Shown here: one piece after another, positions 1 to 8,316 of the stretch | Layout of the letters: every line of letters starts with the position of its first letter | Position numbering within the stretch: position 1 is the first letter of the stretch | Source of the DNA: Bacteroidota bacterium | GTDB taxonomy: Bacteria; Bacteroidota; Bacteroidia; M30B66 | Direction of reading: 5' to 3' | Assembly (NCBI GenBank): GCA_027483445.1 | Contig: JAIXUS010000013.1 | Coordinates: 1-64,000, forward strand | Length of the DNA stretch: 64,000 nucleotides | Notes under the pieces: model-generated | The model's database searches: none | What the model was told of the DNA's origin: nothing | The model's input: the letters and a program-made list of their open reading frames with translations, nothing else | Translations under genes and position numbers: made by a program

Positions 1-30
1 ATTTTGATTTCTTTGTACCAAATTTTGTGG

Positions 31-741
31 ATGAAACTCGATATTCTTGCATTTGGGGCTCACCCCGATGACGTTGAGATAAGTGCCGGCGGAATGCTGA
101 TTTCGGAGGCCCGGAAAGGAAAGAAGGTTGGACTGATCGACCTTACAATGGGTGAGATGGGTACCCGGGGCACCGTTGAAATTCGGAGAAAGGAGGCCGC
201 CGATGCTGCGCGAATCATGGGTTTGAGCATACGCGAAAATTTGGAGATTGCCGATGGGTTTATCGAAACCAATGCAGGAAATCTCGAGAAGGTGATTCGC
301 GCCATTCGCAAGTATCAACCCGACGTTGTGCTTACAAACGCGCCCAACGACCGCCACCCTGATCATGGCCATGCAGCCTCGCTTGTGGTAGACGCCTGTT
401 TTAAGTCGGGACTGAGAAAGTATCGTGTCGACGGCACCGGTGAGAACGCTTGGCGCCCACGGATGGTGTATCAATACATGCAATTTTACATTCACAAGGC
501 CGACTTTATTTACGATATAAGCGAGGTGATGGAGGAGAAGCTGGCTTGCATCCTCGCCCATGAGTCGCAGTTTTACAATCCCAACTCGAATGAGCCGCCC
601 ACAGTGATTGCCTCAAGGCAGTTCAAAGAGCACCTCAAAGCCCGCTGTTTGGAGTATGGATTACAGACCGGGTTTGAGTACGGAGAGCCCTTTATTGTGC
701 TGCGGCCTCCGGGCGTGAAGGATTTAGGCGGACTGTATTAA
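31..741 (+). CDS. bshB1: Bacillithiol biosynthesis deacetylase BshB1
   Basis: LmbE/PIG-L fold zinc deacetylase. In bacillithiol synthesis BshB1 removes the acetyl group from GlcNAc-malate to give GlcN-malate in the cytoplasm. The sequence shows the metal/catalytic motif HPDD at residues 11-14, the MGTRGT stretch near residue 48, and the second metal-site motif HPDHGHA beginning at His109; the length of 236 residues is normal for BshB1. The open frame extends upstream to the left edge through a TTG, but the ATG at 31 puts the first beta strand (KLDILAFGAHPDD) at the usual position, so I use it. No bshA or bshC lies in the window. Assignment to BshB1 rather than another LmbE deacetylase rests on overall resemblance to Bacteroidota and Firmicutes BshB1 proteins. 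Confidence 0.9.
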   Translation: MKLDILAFGAHPDDVEISAGGMLISEARKGKKVGLIDLTMGEMGTRGTVEIRRKEAADAARIMGLSIRENLEIADGFIETNAGNLEKVIRAIRKYQPDVVLTNAPNDRHPDHGHAASLVVDACFKSGLRKYRVDGTGENAWRPRMVYQYMQFYIHKADFIYDISEVMEEKLACILAHESQFYNPNSNEPPTVIASRQFKEHLKARCLEYGLQTGFEYGEPFIVLRPPGVKDLGGLY

Positions 742-774
742 GCCCGGACTTCACACACACATTTTGGGTTAAGT

Positions 775-1000
775 GTTTTTTGGGCGTTCCCCCTGAAAAA
801 GGGGTCGCGCTATCCATTGCAAGTCCGCGCCCACCCGCCAAAGCCTTGCGCATGCGGGCTTTCCATTGCTATCGCTAACGCGAGCCTCCTATGATTGTGT
901 TGTGTGGTTTGGAAGTTTTGGGGTTTGGCCGGGGTTTCAATGGGGAGATTCCGCAGGGGGCCGCCACTCCTCCTCCCCAGTCTCAAGATCGGAATTCCCA
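775..1000 (+). repeat. GC-rich intergenic element, copy 1 (candidate)
   Basis: Begins with a T-run followed by GGGCG (775-786), then a GC-rich body containing GGGGTCGCGCTATCC and several short inverted repeats. Similar T-run/GGGCG heads and GC-rich bodies occur at 49075-49205 and, inverted, at about 2680-2842. I recognise this as the style of GC-rich, ORF-free elements common in Bacteroidota intergenic regions. The copies here share their head and composition rather than long identity. Confidence 0.4.
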
Positions 1001-1016
1001 AAACTCAAAACAAGCG

Positions 1017-1038
1017 TTAAACGTTTATAAACGTTTAA
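1017..1038. promoter_or_regulatory. 22-base perfect palindrome, possible operator
   Basis: The two halves TTAAACGTTTA and TAAACGTTTAA are exact reverse complements, and the octamer AAACGTTT is itself a palindrome repeated ten bases apart. The shape fits a dimeric transcription-factor site. There is no gene start within 250 bases, so the target is unknown. Confidence 0.35.
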
Positions 1039-1405
1039 TTTTCAACAGATTCGTTCGTAACTTGATTTGATGCTTTGCCCGGCATTCCCGAACTTGAAAT
1101 CCGGGAGGGGACACCTGTTTCCCGTTTTAAAAACCGGGCTTGCCGAAAAGGCCCCAATCGTTTTATTCAGTGCACTTTAGGCCATGACTGAACGGGGCCA
1201 GGTGCATGGATTTTTGGTTTGGGTATCGGGGATCCATGCAGTGCTGAATTTTTAAGGCTTAGTTTTTCGTAGCGTAAACGGGGCATTCGCTTCGTTGGCT
1301 GAGGCGAGGATTTACCTCGTTTCTGACTATTTCGGTAGTACCTTAATGTTAGGCCATTGGGAACTTGAAGAACTGCCCGCGGCATCTTGAATTCCCAACG
1401 CTGCA

Positions 1406-2266
1406 TTACATCAGTTTCGATATTGAGTTTAGGATACCTTCCACCGATTTGGCTTCCAGCTTAGAAAATGCAAACCATTTTTTGCCCAAATCTTTGAGCG
1501 AAGCGCCCAGGTGGTAAACCTCTTTGCTGTCAATAATCAAAAAGCGGTCGTGACTTTGGGTAAACACCTTTGCTTCAAAATTGCCGTATTGTTCATTGGC
1601 CTTTTGAAGGTCTAATTGCAGTTGTTTGCTAATGACTTTGGTAAGCAAATGAATCTTTACGCCTTTGTTCCTTTTGGCTAAATGGGTAAGGGTAGTTTCG
1701 TCAACGTAATTATCAATAAGCGCAATACTTTTCTTGGCCGTTCGGATAATTTTCGAGGCGAGCTCGTAGGCATCAAACACCTGTCCGTCGAAAAAAACAC
1801 CTTGGGTGGGAATAAGTTGGGTGCTGATTTGAAGTTCAATTTGGTTTACCTTATCCGAAATGGCTTGCACATTTTCCTCAATGCGGTTCATGCGGTTGTT
1901 GAGGGCGTAACCTTTTAACAGGTAATCTTTCAATACACGCGTTGCCCAAATACGGAACTGGGTTCCTTGTTTGGATTTTACCCGATACCCTACAGAAATA
2001 ATAACATCGAGGTTGTATAGCTCTATCTTACGTTTAACCATTCTGCCTCCCTCTTTTCGAACTGTCAAGGATTCCTTGACGGTTGGACCCATCTCTAATT
2101 CGCCTTCCTTAAAACAGTTATTGATGTGTAAGCTGATGTTTTGTTTGGTTTGATTAAACAGGAGTGCCATTTGTTGTTGCGACAACCACACCGTGTCGTC
2201 TTCAAGTTGCACTTCAATGTGCTCAACCGATTCATTCGGCCGATAAATAATGATTTCGTTTTTCAT
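1406..2266 (-). CDS. RhuM family protein
   Basis: 286-residue protein of the RhuM family, first described in Salmonella pathogenicity island 3 and of unknown molecular function. The N-terminal half has the family signature: DDTVWLSQQQMALLF near residue 24 (a winged-helix-like region), then YNLDVIISVGYRVKS and GTQFRIWATRVLKDYL around residues 105-135. After a short coiled segment the C-terminal 120 residues carry the family's conserved block ending HDRFLIID...HLGASLKDLGKKWFAF, which resembles half of a phospholipase-D-like site (H, D and a downstream K). The gene stands alone between two gene-free intervals with GC-rich elements. RhuM genes are often found near mobile or defence genes, but none is seen here. 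Function is not established. Confidence 0.85.
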   Translation of the reverse strand: MKNEIIIYRPNESVEHIEVQLEDDTVWLSQQQMALLFNQTKQNISLHINNCFKEGELEMGPTVKESLTVRKEGGRMVKRKIELYNLDVIISVGYRVKSKQGTQFRIWATRVLKDYLLKGYALNNRMNRIEENVQAISDKVNQIELQISTQLIPTQGVFFDGQVFDAYELASKIIRTAKKSIALIDNYVDETTLTHLAKRNKGVKIHLLTKVISKQLQLDLQKANEQYGNFEAKVFTQSHDRFLIIDSKEVYHLGASLKDLGKKWFAFSKLEAKSVEGILNSISKLM

Positions 2267-2886
2267 TGTATCATGAATGTTTTTATGGATTTATAATTTC
2301 AGCACTTTCCTTATTCAATAGGCTCATTGCTGCAAATTTATCGCGTGCGGAGCAACGTTTGACTTCTTCTGTTCAGTTTGAATTATTGCGCGCCAGGCAG
2401 AAGTGTCATTGGTGTTTTGGGAATATTCGAAAAACCCGGTGTGGTTAATCCACATTCCAAGGTTTTGGTATTTCGGGGCCTTCAGCTGCTAAGACGCTGA
2501 ATGATTATTGGTTGAAAAACTCTGCTACGCGTTTTCGTTGCCTTCAGGCTTGTTCTTTCGAAAAAATTAAGTCGGTTTTTGTTTATGTATCGGTAAATAT
2601 TTAATGAAGAATATCCGATATTAAAGCTGCGACTTTCTGTTTTGTTTTGGTGCTTCATATTGGTTGGCCGCTTGGCTCCAGCACACCATCCGTTTCTCCC
2701 CAGCACCCGAAATGTTCGCGCCAGCGACAGCAGCCGGCAGCCCCCGAGCGCGGAGCGGCGAGGGGCTACAGGCGAATGGCGCGGTGCCCGCGACGAAATG
2801 CTTAGGCGAACCGTACTGATGAGCGAGGCAGGCGCCCAACAGAATAGCAATACAGGAATGTAGGCCTCCCTGCATCGATTGAGGCC
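2267..2886. other. Gene-free interval
   Basis: About 620 bases between the rhuM start and the ppiD terminator. Short frames on both strands overlap one another and show no family signature. The right half (2680-2842) is the GC-rich element described separately; the left half is AT-rich with nothing I can name beyond a possible promoter for rhuM. Confidence 0.6.
2680..2842 (-). repeat. GC-rich intergenic element, copy 2 (candidate, inverted)
   Basis: Read on the minus strand it starts TTGGGCGCCTGCCT, matching the head of the element at 49081, and continues as a roughly 70 percent GC body unlike the surrounding AT-rich sequence. It lies in the opposite orientation to the copy at 775, so the two flank rhuM. 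Confidence 0.35.
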
Positions 2887-2921
2887 AAAAAAAAGCCGCA
2901 ACGGGTTCGCTGCGGCTTTTT
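2887..2921 (-). terminator. Rho-independent terminator of the coaX-ppiD operon
   Basis: Stem AAAAAGCCGCA / TGCGGCTTTTT around a ten-base loop, 18 bases beyond the ppiD stop on the minus strand. A-runs and T-runs on both sides make it effective in both directions. Confidence 0.85.
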
Positions 2922-2939
2922 GTGGTGTTTCGTGCTAGT

Positions 2940-5066
2940 TTAGAAGAAGCGGTAACGCTTGTCCTCTACGTTGGCTTTTTTCAACAAGCTGTTGTACACG
3001 CCCATATCGACGCGGTTTTGACTGTTGGAGGCCAATTGCTTTTTCATGCCCGACAAATCGGTGGGCACAGGAGGCGCTTCGGTTACGCTTTGCGTTACGT
3101 ACACATATACACCCATGCGCCCGCGAACAGGCTTGGAGAGTACGTTGGCTTTAGCGTAAGGAATGGCGCCTACAAGCTTGGGCTCGAAGCCGTAGCCGGG
3201 AATTGAGAATGACCCGAAGCTAACCGTTTGCACGGTATCTGCCGCAATGTTGAGTTTGCCGGCCAAGGCATCGATGCTGGTGATTCCGGCAACGCTCATT
3301 TCTTTTTCGAACTGGTCGGCTTTCTTCTCGCGCTTCACCATTGGCTCCATTTCTTCCTTGATTTGTTCCATTGGAGGAATGCCTTTGTTTCTCACGCCGG
3401 TAAGTGCAGCCACAACATATTTGCCTTCAAACTCCATCACTTTAGAAACGGCATTCACTTCTGTTTCGTCGTTAAAGGCCCAGGTAACAAGCTCGCGTGA
3501 AGCGGCAAGGTCGTTCACCTGGCGGTCGCTTGGACGAACACTAGGTGCTTTCACCACGAAGAGTTTTTGCGCCTCGCTTGTTTTTTTGAAGGCTTCGTAG
3601 TTCTCAGAATTCACAGCAAAATCGTTGGCTTTGGCAAATACGGCCTCATTTGTTTTTGAGGAAGCCTCAACTGGACGAGTTACGAAAACCACTTCCGCCT
3701 TGCTGGTCGCTCTTGTTTTGTCCTGAATATTAATGAGGTGCGCCCCGAACTGGGTTTTTACCACCACTAAGTCGCCAACATTGCCATTAAAGCAGGCATC
3801 GTTAAACTCAGGAACCATTGTACCTTCGGTGAAGAAACCAAGATCTCCGCCAGAGCTTTTAGAGCCCGGGTCTTCGGAAATCAATGAGGCCAAGGCTGCG
3901 AAGTCGCCACCGGCTTTAATCACATTCTTTAAGCTGTCGGCTTTCGCCACTGCTTTTTCAGCCGGTAAACCGTTGGCTGTAGAAATAAGGATGTGGCGGG
4001 CTTTTACAGAGTCTGAGGTTGTTTTGAAGCCACGGAGTTTAGCCAGTTTCACAGATTCACCGTCAACAAAAGGTCCGTAAACAGAGCCCGGCGTTCCTGA
4101 AAACACGGCTGAATCGATTTGAACATTCAGCTTTCCGCGCTTAACACGATCTACACGGAAGTTTTCTGAGGAGTTCGCATTCACAAAAAGGGTGTCGTTG
4201 CTGGCTGTTTGAAACTGCTCCTTGAGCTTGGTCATACTGGCCATGAGCTCAGCGCGGTCTTCAGGGGTTGGACTAACCTGAAATACTACATACTCGAGGC
4301 GACGCATTTCGTCGTTTTGCTCAAATTCATGCTTGTGCTCGTCGTAATACTTTTTGAAATCTTCGTCGGTAACCTTTACGGTTGAGTCAGGCACGACGTC
4401 GTAGCGTTTTACCAAAAGTCGGTATTGTGCGTTGCGGTTCTTTTCTACAAAGTCGCGCTTTGCGAAAGCCGTAGGAACGTAAATCGACTTCTTAATTAAT
4501 GCGTAGTACTTGTTTTTTCTACGCTGCTTCATCAAAGAGTTTTCAAACTGCGCCCACGATTCGCGGAATTTACCATCGGGGTCGTTTTCTTCGCTGAGCT
4601 GGGTTTTCAGGAAGCGGATCACGCGGTTGCGGTCGAATTGCTTGGTGATTGAATCTTGGAAAATCGGAATTTGCTGAACCTGAGGATCAACATTGTCACC
4701 TTGAACTAGGTCGAAGAGTTCATCTTCTGAAACCTGCACGCCGGCTTTGTCGAGCTCTACATTAAACAAATACTCGTCGAGGTATTCGTTCCAGATTTCA
4801 TTGAGGAGTTGTTGACGGGTATTTTCGTCCACACCGGCGGCGTTCTGGTTGCGCTTGTAGCGCTCTTCTGCTTCGGTAAGCTTGCGGGCAAATTCTTCAC
4901 CCGACACGCTATTGCCGTTGATTTCACCGACTTCGTTAGCACTTCCACTGAAGATGCTTCTTCCGGATGACAATAAATCCTGTAATACGAAGGAGAGTAA
5001 TGCAAGCCCGATTACTACAACAACGATAGTTCCGGCACGTGAGCGAATTCTTTCTAAAACAGCCAT
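2940..5066 (-). CDS. ppiD: PpiD/SurA-type periplasmic peptidylprolyl isomerase
   Basis: 708-residue membrane-anchored foldase that assists folding of outer-membrane and secreted proteins in the periplasm. Residues 1-12 are basic, residues 13-32 (TIVVVVIGLALLSFVLQDLL) form one membrane anchor, followed by a SurA-N-like chaperone domain rich in charged helices (about 45-230). A parvulin domain lies near residues 350-450, marked by KARHILI, the GGDFAALA segment, SKSSGGDLGFF and PEFNDACF. A second helical/parvulin-like region fills the rest. It is the last gene of a minus-strand operon from coaX and is followed by a strong terminator. Length and layout match Bacteroidota PpiD-like proteins; parvulin activity itself is inferred. 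Confidence 0.9.
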   Translation of the reverse strand: MAVLERIRSRAGTIVVVVIGLALLSFVLQDLLSSGRSIFSGSANEVGEINGNSVSGEEFARKLTEAEERYKRNQNAAGVDENTRQQLLNEIWNEYLDEYLFNVELDKAGVQVSEDELFDLVQGDNVDPQVQQIPIFQDSITKQFDRNRVIRFLKTQLSEENDPDGKFRESWAQFENSLMKQRRKNKYYALIKKSIYVPTAFAKRDFVEKNRNAQYRLLVKRYDVVPDSTVKVTDEDFKKYYDEHKHEFEQNDEMRRLEYVVFQVSPTPEDRAELMASMTKLKEQFQTASNDTLFVNANSSENFRVDRVKRGKLNVQIDSAVFSGTPGSVYGPFVDGESVKLAKLRGFKTTSDSVKARHILISTANGLPAEKAVAKADSLKNVIKAGGDFAALASLISEDPGSKSSGGDLGFFTEGTMVPEFNDACFNGNVGDLVVVKTQFGAHLINIQDKTRATSKAEVVFVTRPVEASSKTNEAVFAKANDFAVNSENYEAFKKTSEAQKLFVVKAPSVRPSDRQVNDLAASRELVTWAFNDETEVNAVSKVMEFEGKYVVAALTGVRNKGIPPMEQIKEEMEPMVKREKKADQFEKEMSVAGITSIDALAGKLNIAADTVQTVSFGSFSIPGYGFEPKLVGAIPYAKANVLSKPVRGRMGVYVYVTQSVTEAPPVPTDLSGMKKQLASNSQNRVDMGVYNSLLKKANVEDKRYRFF

Positions 5067-5165
5067 TTGAGAGGTTTGATCAAATTTATTTTCGGGCTGC
5101 GAATATACGTATTCTTGGAAAAAATCCTATTTCGTGTTATTCACAGCGTTTATGGTGATAATTGT

Positions 5166-5378
5166 TTAGGTTTTTTTATTGGGGTTCGCCGGACCGCTGC
5201 GTTTGCGCTGATAACGGCGCAGAATGTACATCACCGTTGCTCCGGCAGTACCGAAAAACGGGATTCTTGAAGCTTCATATTGGTTGTTCACAATCATCCA
5301 AATGCCAATAATCGCTAAAACTATCGCCACGGAAAGCCAAAACAGCTCCATAATGCGAAACATGGTGTTCTGATTCAT
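5166..5378 (-). CDS. Small conserved membrane protein
   Basis: 70-residue protein with two hydrophobic segments (about residues 10-30 and 40-52) and a basic C-terminal tail RRYQRKRSGP. Its ATG overlaps the lptC stop by four bases (ATGA), so the two are translationally coupled. Small two-helix proteins at this place beside lptC are usual in Bacteroidota, but I know no function. Confidence 0.75.
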   Translation of the reverse strand: MNQNTMFRIMELFWLSVAIVLAIIGIWMIVNNQYEASRIPFFGTAGATVMYILRRYQRKRSGPANPNKKT

Positions 5379-5905
5379 TCTTTTAAGGTTACGATTCCTC
5401 TGATTTTTACGATACGATAACTGCTGAAATCTTGATTCGATTCAAACCCATCTCCATAAATAACCTCCTCAGCAGAGGTAATCTTGCTAAACTTTTCGGA
5501 GTAAATCCGCCCCGACTTTTGGTCCCAAATCAATTCTTCGGTATTCAGCTTTTTGCCCTCTTTGTTCCAAAGCTGCACATCGTTCCGGGCAATCATTTTG
5601 TCTTGTTTGGTGTAGCTGATGGCATACCGTGCTTTAAGCTGTCCGCCTTCGCTGCCGTCAGATTCGTAAAACAAAACCTGGAGGCCTTCCGGGAATTCAA
5701 CATACTCTTTTTCTCCAAGGTAGGTGTCGCGCTGAGGTGCACGAATACGCGATCTCAGTCGGGCCGAGTCGGAATACAGCATTTCAACATTGCGGGTTGA
5801 TGACACGGGAAACAAAGTGTCGCGCGTTTGCCGGCGTACCTCTTCCACATCGTTTGTACAACCGATGCAAATAACACTGAGCATCATCAGCAACAGGCGG
5901 TACAT
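5375..5905 (-). CDS. lptC: LPS export protein LptC
   Basis: 176-residue lipoprotein of the Lpt transenvelope bridge, which receives lipopolysaccharide from the LptBFG transporter and passes it to LptA. The N-terminus is a short lipoprotein signal with lipobox ICIGC (Cys16), instead of the single membrane anchor of Escherichia coli LptC. The rest is the beta-jellyroll pattern typical of the family, with VEFPEGLQVLFYESDG, LKARYAISY, NDVQLWNKEGKKLNTEELIWD and a final GDGFESNQDFSSYRI. The frame is open further upstream, but the ATG at 5905 shares one base with the stop of the preceding gene (TGATG), which is why I choose it. Confidence 0.88.
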   Translation of the reverse strand: MYRLLLMMLSVICIGCTNDVEEVRRQTRDTLFPVSSTRNVEMLYSDSARLRSRIRAPQRDTYLGEKEYVEFPEGLQVLFYESDGSEGGQLKARYAISYTKQDKMIARNDVQLWNKEGKKLNTEELIWDQKSGRIYSEKFSKITSAEEVIYGDGFESNQDFSSYRIVKIRGIVTLKE

Positions 5906-7275
5906 CAATCGAATCGGGATTGAATAAACCAACGGTCGTTGAGCGAGAAGGTTAAACTCACTCTCACAAAACGCTCTCTAATCAAATTCTGTTCTATGGC
6001 ACCACGCTGGCCCGCTGTAATGGCCAGGTTAATCATGCTTCTGGCCGGCTTGCGATAATAGGTAGGCACCTCAATGGGTAGTCCAAAGCCGAGGGTAATT
6101 CCCGTTTCGGGGATGGCTCTTCCGGCCAGCCTCAAATACCCGTCGCTGTAGTAGCCGCCCAGTCTGTAAGCTGCTTTTCGAATGCCACTTCCTTTCTGGT
6201 TGGCTCCGGGTGTCCACTGCAGCCCGGCCGAGACGCGATAAGCCGAGCGTACCGAATCGCTCCGGCCAAACATGCTGAAGCCATCCCAGTCATGCATCTG
6301 GTACTCGGTCGTGAAAAGCCACTTTTGCGAGGTGCTGCCCAAGGCAAATCCGGCGGCAAGCCGCGATGGCATCACAATGCTCCCTTGTTCATTGTCGCGA
6401 AAAAGGATGGTATCGCGAATGGTTCCAAAATCGGCTGTACCAAAGAAGGTTTCAGCCACATAGGTTTCGAAGGCTCTCACAGACATTTGTGGTGCATAAC
6501 TTAAGCCTAACCTCATGTGCAATGAGTCGCGCAGTGGCGCTTTAACCCGTTCGGCCGTGCCATCACCCGAAAGGCCCGAAATCTTTCGGCGGCCTCTGAA
6601 GCTGTGGTGAAATGTAGCCCCGAAGTTTAAGTCGTAGCCCGAAAGCCTCGACGATCCGGTAATGCTAGATGCCCGAACAAGTGAGGCTTGGTCGGGAAAG
6701 GTAACCTGACTGCTATAGCTGGTTCTGCCGAAAAGCAGTCTCCCGGTAGCTCCAAGGGCCAACTTGCGAAACACTAAAAATGAATTGGTAAAGCTTAAAC
6801 CCGAAAATCCGCCACTTCCTAAATAGGTGAACAGAGTTTTTCCTTCCGGTGTATCAGATGCGGTACTGTCGCGCAGAACAAATCCGGTATTGCTGATCGG
6901 ATTAAGCTTGAAGCCGGTATGCCACTTCCCACGCAAAATCGGAATGGCCAAGCCTACACTGTTATAACCAGCTGTAGTTCCGGTTGTTGTGCGCTGAGTG
7001 CTTTGGTATTCCTGCCACATGCCGCTTACGCCACCTTCAAAAATACTCACCCCTTTCGACATGGTAACCAGCGAGGCCGGTTGCTCAAAGTTGAGAACCG
7101 AAGAATCATGCACGGCAACGGCACTTCCACCGAGAGAGTGGTTCCATGCATTTCCGGGAGCCATCAGGTCGCCAAGTGCAAATCGGCCATAAGGCGATTG
7201 ACTTAAATTCTGACTGCTCAGGTTGGCGTTTACCAGAAATAGAAAAGCGAGAAAAAAGGGAACTGAATTACGCAT
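5905..7275 (-). CDS. Outer-membrane beta-barrel protein of the coaX-lptC operon
   Basis: 456-residue protein with a cleavable signal (hydrophobic core SVPFFLAFLFLV, likely cut after LSSQ near residue 22). Mature sequence begins SPYGRFALGDL...NHSLGGSAVAV, the start typical of FadL-like/porin-like Bacteroidota proteins, and then alternates short amphipathic strands with Gly/Asn turns to the end (LTFSLNDRWFIQSRFD). It overlaps coaX by eight bases and lptC by one, so all three are co-translated. The constant position between coaX and lptC suggests an envelope role, but transport substrate is unknown. Confidence 0.75.
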   Translation of the reverse strand: MRNSVPFFLAFLFLVNANLSSQNLSQSPYGRFALGDLMAPGNAWNHSLGGSAVAVHDSSVLNFEQPASLVTMSKGVSIFEGGVSGMWQEYQSTQRTTTGTTAGYNSVGLAIPILRGKWHTGFKLNPISNTGFVLRDSTASDTPEGKTLFTYLGSGGFSGLSFTNSFLVFRKLALGATGRLLFGRTSYSSQVTFPDQASLVRASSITGSSRLSGYDLNFGATFHHSFRGRRKISGLSGDGTAERVKAPLRDSLHMRLGLSYAPQMSVRAFETYVAETFFGTADFGTIRDTILFRDNEQGSIVMPSRLAAGFALGSTSQKWLFTTEYQMHDWDGFSMFGRSDSVRSAYRVSAGLQWTPGANQKGSGIRKAAYRLGGYYSDGYLRLAGRAIPETGITLGFGLPIEVPTYYRKPARSMINLAITAGQRGAIEQNLIRERFVRVSLTFSLNDRWFIQSRFD

Positions 7276-8005
7276 TCAAGGAGGTGTAGATTTCATGAAG
7301 CCCTTTGAGCGTTAGCCAGGGTTCGGAAATAAGGGTTGTTTTGAGTCCGCGTTCCAGCAAGGCAATGTCGCCCCCTGTAACAATTACTTTAAGGTCTTTG
7401 TGGGTCATTTGATACTGCTCCAGCACGCCTTTGATTTCGGCAACGGTGCCATTGATAACGCCCGATTGGATGGCTTCGCGTGTGTTTTTTCCGACCAAAT
7501 ACACCGTGTCGCTTCGCTGAATGAGTGGCAAACGGGCCGTAAACTCGTGCAATGCTTTGAATCTGAGATCTATACCCGGAGAAATTGAGCCGCCGAAATA
7601 TTCATTGTTCCGGGTTACAAAATCGAATTTTATACACGTACCTGCATCGATAATTACCAACGGCTTCGCAGGAAACATCTTGTTGGCCGCCACAGCATTG
7701 GCAATCCTGTCGCGCCCCAAACTTTCGGGGGTTTCGTATTTATTGATGATTGGTACGGCGTCTCCGGGCTGGAAATAGGTGTAGGGAATGTCGGCCCTTT
7801 TCAAAAAAGCTTCAAGCGCCGGCTGCCCATGCGCCACATTGCTAATGAAGGCTCTTTGTGGGTTCAAAGGAATCAGTTTCAGCAAAGCCTCTTCGAGTTC
7901 TGAAGCTTCTTCAAGCGGAGCACGAACCGCTTTACTGAGTTGCCCATTTCGAAAAACGCCGGCTTTTATGGCCGTATTTCCAATATCGATGATTAAATTC
8001 ACCAT
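7268..8005 (-). CDS. coaX: Type III pantothenate kinase CoaX
   Basis: Phosphorylates pantothenate with ATP in the first step of coenzyme A synthesis. ASKHA-fold motifs are present: phosphate-1 motif DIGNTAIKAGVF near residue 6, the GRDRIANAVAA stretch, VIDAGTCIKFDFV with the catalytic-base region, and GGSISPGIDLRFKALHEFTARLPL. The 245-residue length is normal. The frame can be read from an ATG at 8014, but a -7 promoter element (TATCTTTG, 8019-8012) ends six bases upstream of the ATG at 8005, so the longer start would lie inside the promoter; I use 8005. First gene of the coaX-ppiD operon. Confidence 0.92.
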   Translation of the reverse strand: MVNLIIDIGNTAIKAGVFRNGQLSKAVRAPLEEASELEEALLKLIPLNPQRAFISNVAHGQPALEAFLKRADIPYTYFQPGDAVPIINKYETPESLGRDRIANAVAANKMFPAKPLVIIDAGTCIKFDFVTRNNEYFGGSISPGIDLRFKALHEFTARLPLIQRSDTVYLVGKNTREAIQSGVINGTVAEIKGVLEQYQMTHKDLKVIVTGGDIALLERGLKTTLISEPWLTLKGLHEIYTSLNA

Positions 8006-8011
8006 AGCGCG

Positions 8012-8019
8012 CAAAGATA
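8012..8019 (-). promoter_or_regulatory. -7 promoter element of coaX operon
   Basis: TATCTTTG on the minus strand, an exact match to the Bacteroidota TAnnTTTG element, six bases from the coaX ATG. Transcription starting a few bases downstream would leave almost no leader. No clear -33 TTTG is present at the usual distance. Confidence 0.55.
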
Positions 8020-8065
8020 GAATTTGACAGTCTTAATAATTCACCTCTCTTCGATACATATAAAC

Positions 8066-8099
8066 AAAAAAGACTACCGTTTCCGATAGTCTCTTTTTG
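8066..8099 (-). terminator. Terminator after tRNA-Phe
   Basis: On the minus strand the tRNA is followed at once by GACTATCG-GAAA-CGGTAGTC and a T-run: an eight-pair stem closed by a GAAA tetraloop. It also separates the tRNA from the coaX promoter. Confidence 0.85.
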
Positions 8100-8172
8100 T
8101 GGTGCCTCCAGGAATCGAACCAGGGACACAAGGATTTTCAGTCCTTTGCTCTACCAACTGAGCTAAGGCACC
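8100..8172 (-). tRNA. tRNA-Phe (GAA)
   Basis: 73-base cloverleaf on the minus strand: acceptor GGTGCCT/AGGCACC fully paired, D arm GCTC..GAGC, anticodon stem AGGAC with loop TGAAAAT giving anticodon GAA, T arm CTGG-TTCGATT-CC, discriminator A. CCA is not encoded. A TAATTTTG -7 element sits at 8204-8197. Confidence 0.97.
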
Positions 8173-8196
8173 AACCTTTAGCTGTTAAGCGGGTGG

Positions 8197-8204
8197 CAAA
8201 ATTA
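8197..8204 (-). promoter_or_regulatory. -7 promoter element of tRNA-Phe
   Basis: TAATTTTG on the minus strand, exact TAnnTTTG match, 24 bases upstream of the mature tRNA 5' end. Confidence 0.6.
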
Positions 8205-8316
8205 GCATGTTTTTCTTTTGCTCCAAACAATTTTGTGAATTCAGGTTCAAACCCATATAAATCAGTGTGTTTCGTTACTGATGCCCCCAATTATAAAAGC
8301 ATTTTACCTTCGCTTT

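Larger units (their letters stand above)
742..1405. other. Gene-free interval with GC-rich element and palindrome
   Basis: A 660-base stretch between bshB1 and rhuM with no convincing coding frame. It holds a GC-rich element from about 775 to 1000, a 22-base perfect palindrome at 1017-1038, and a run of short imperfect inverted repeats around 1080-1200. A 79-codon minus-strand frame at 1167-1406 is low-complexity and not gene-like. Confidence 0.6.

Noticed and set aside
1167..1406. 79-codon frame after rhuM on the minus strand
   Set aside because: Low-complexity Lys/Arg/Pro-rich composition in a gene-free, inverted-repeat-rich interval; no start context or family.
1406..2266. rhuM as part of a phage or restriction island
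   Set aside because: No integrase, restriction or phage gene and no attachment-site repeat is present nearby.
2482..2901. Several overlapping frames across the GC-rich element
   Set aside because: They overlap on both strands and reflect lack of stop codons in GC-rich sequence.
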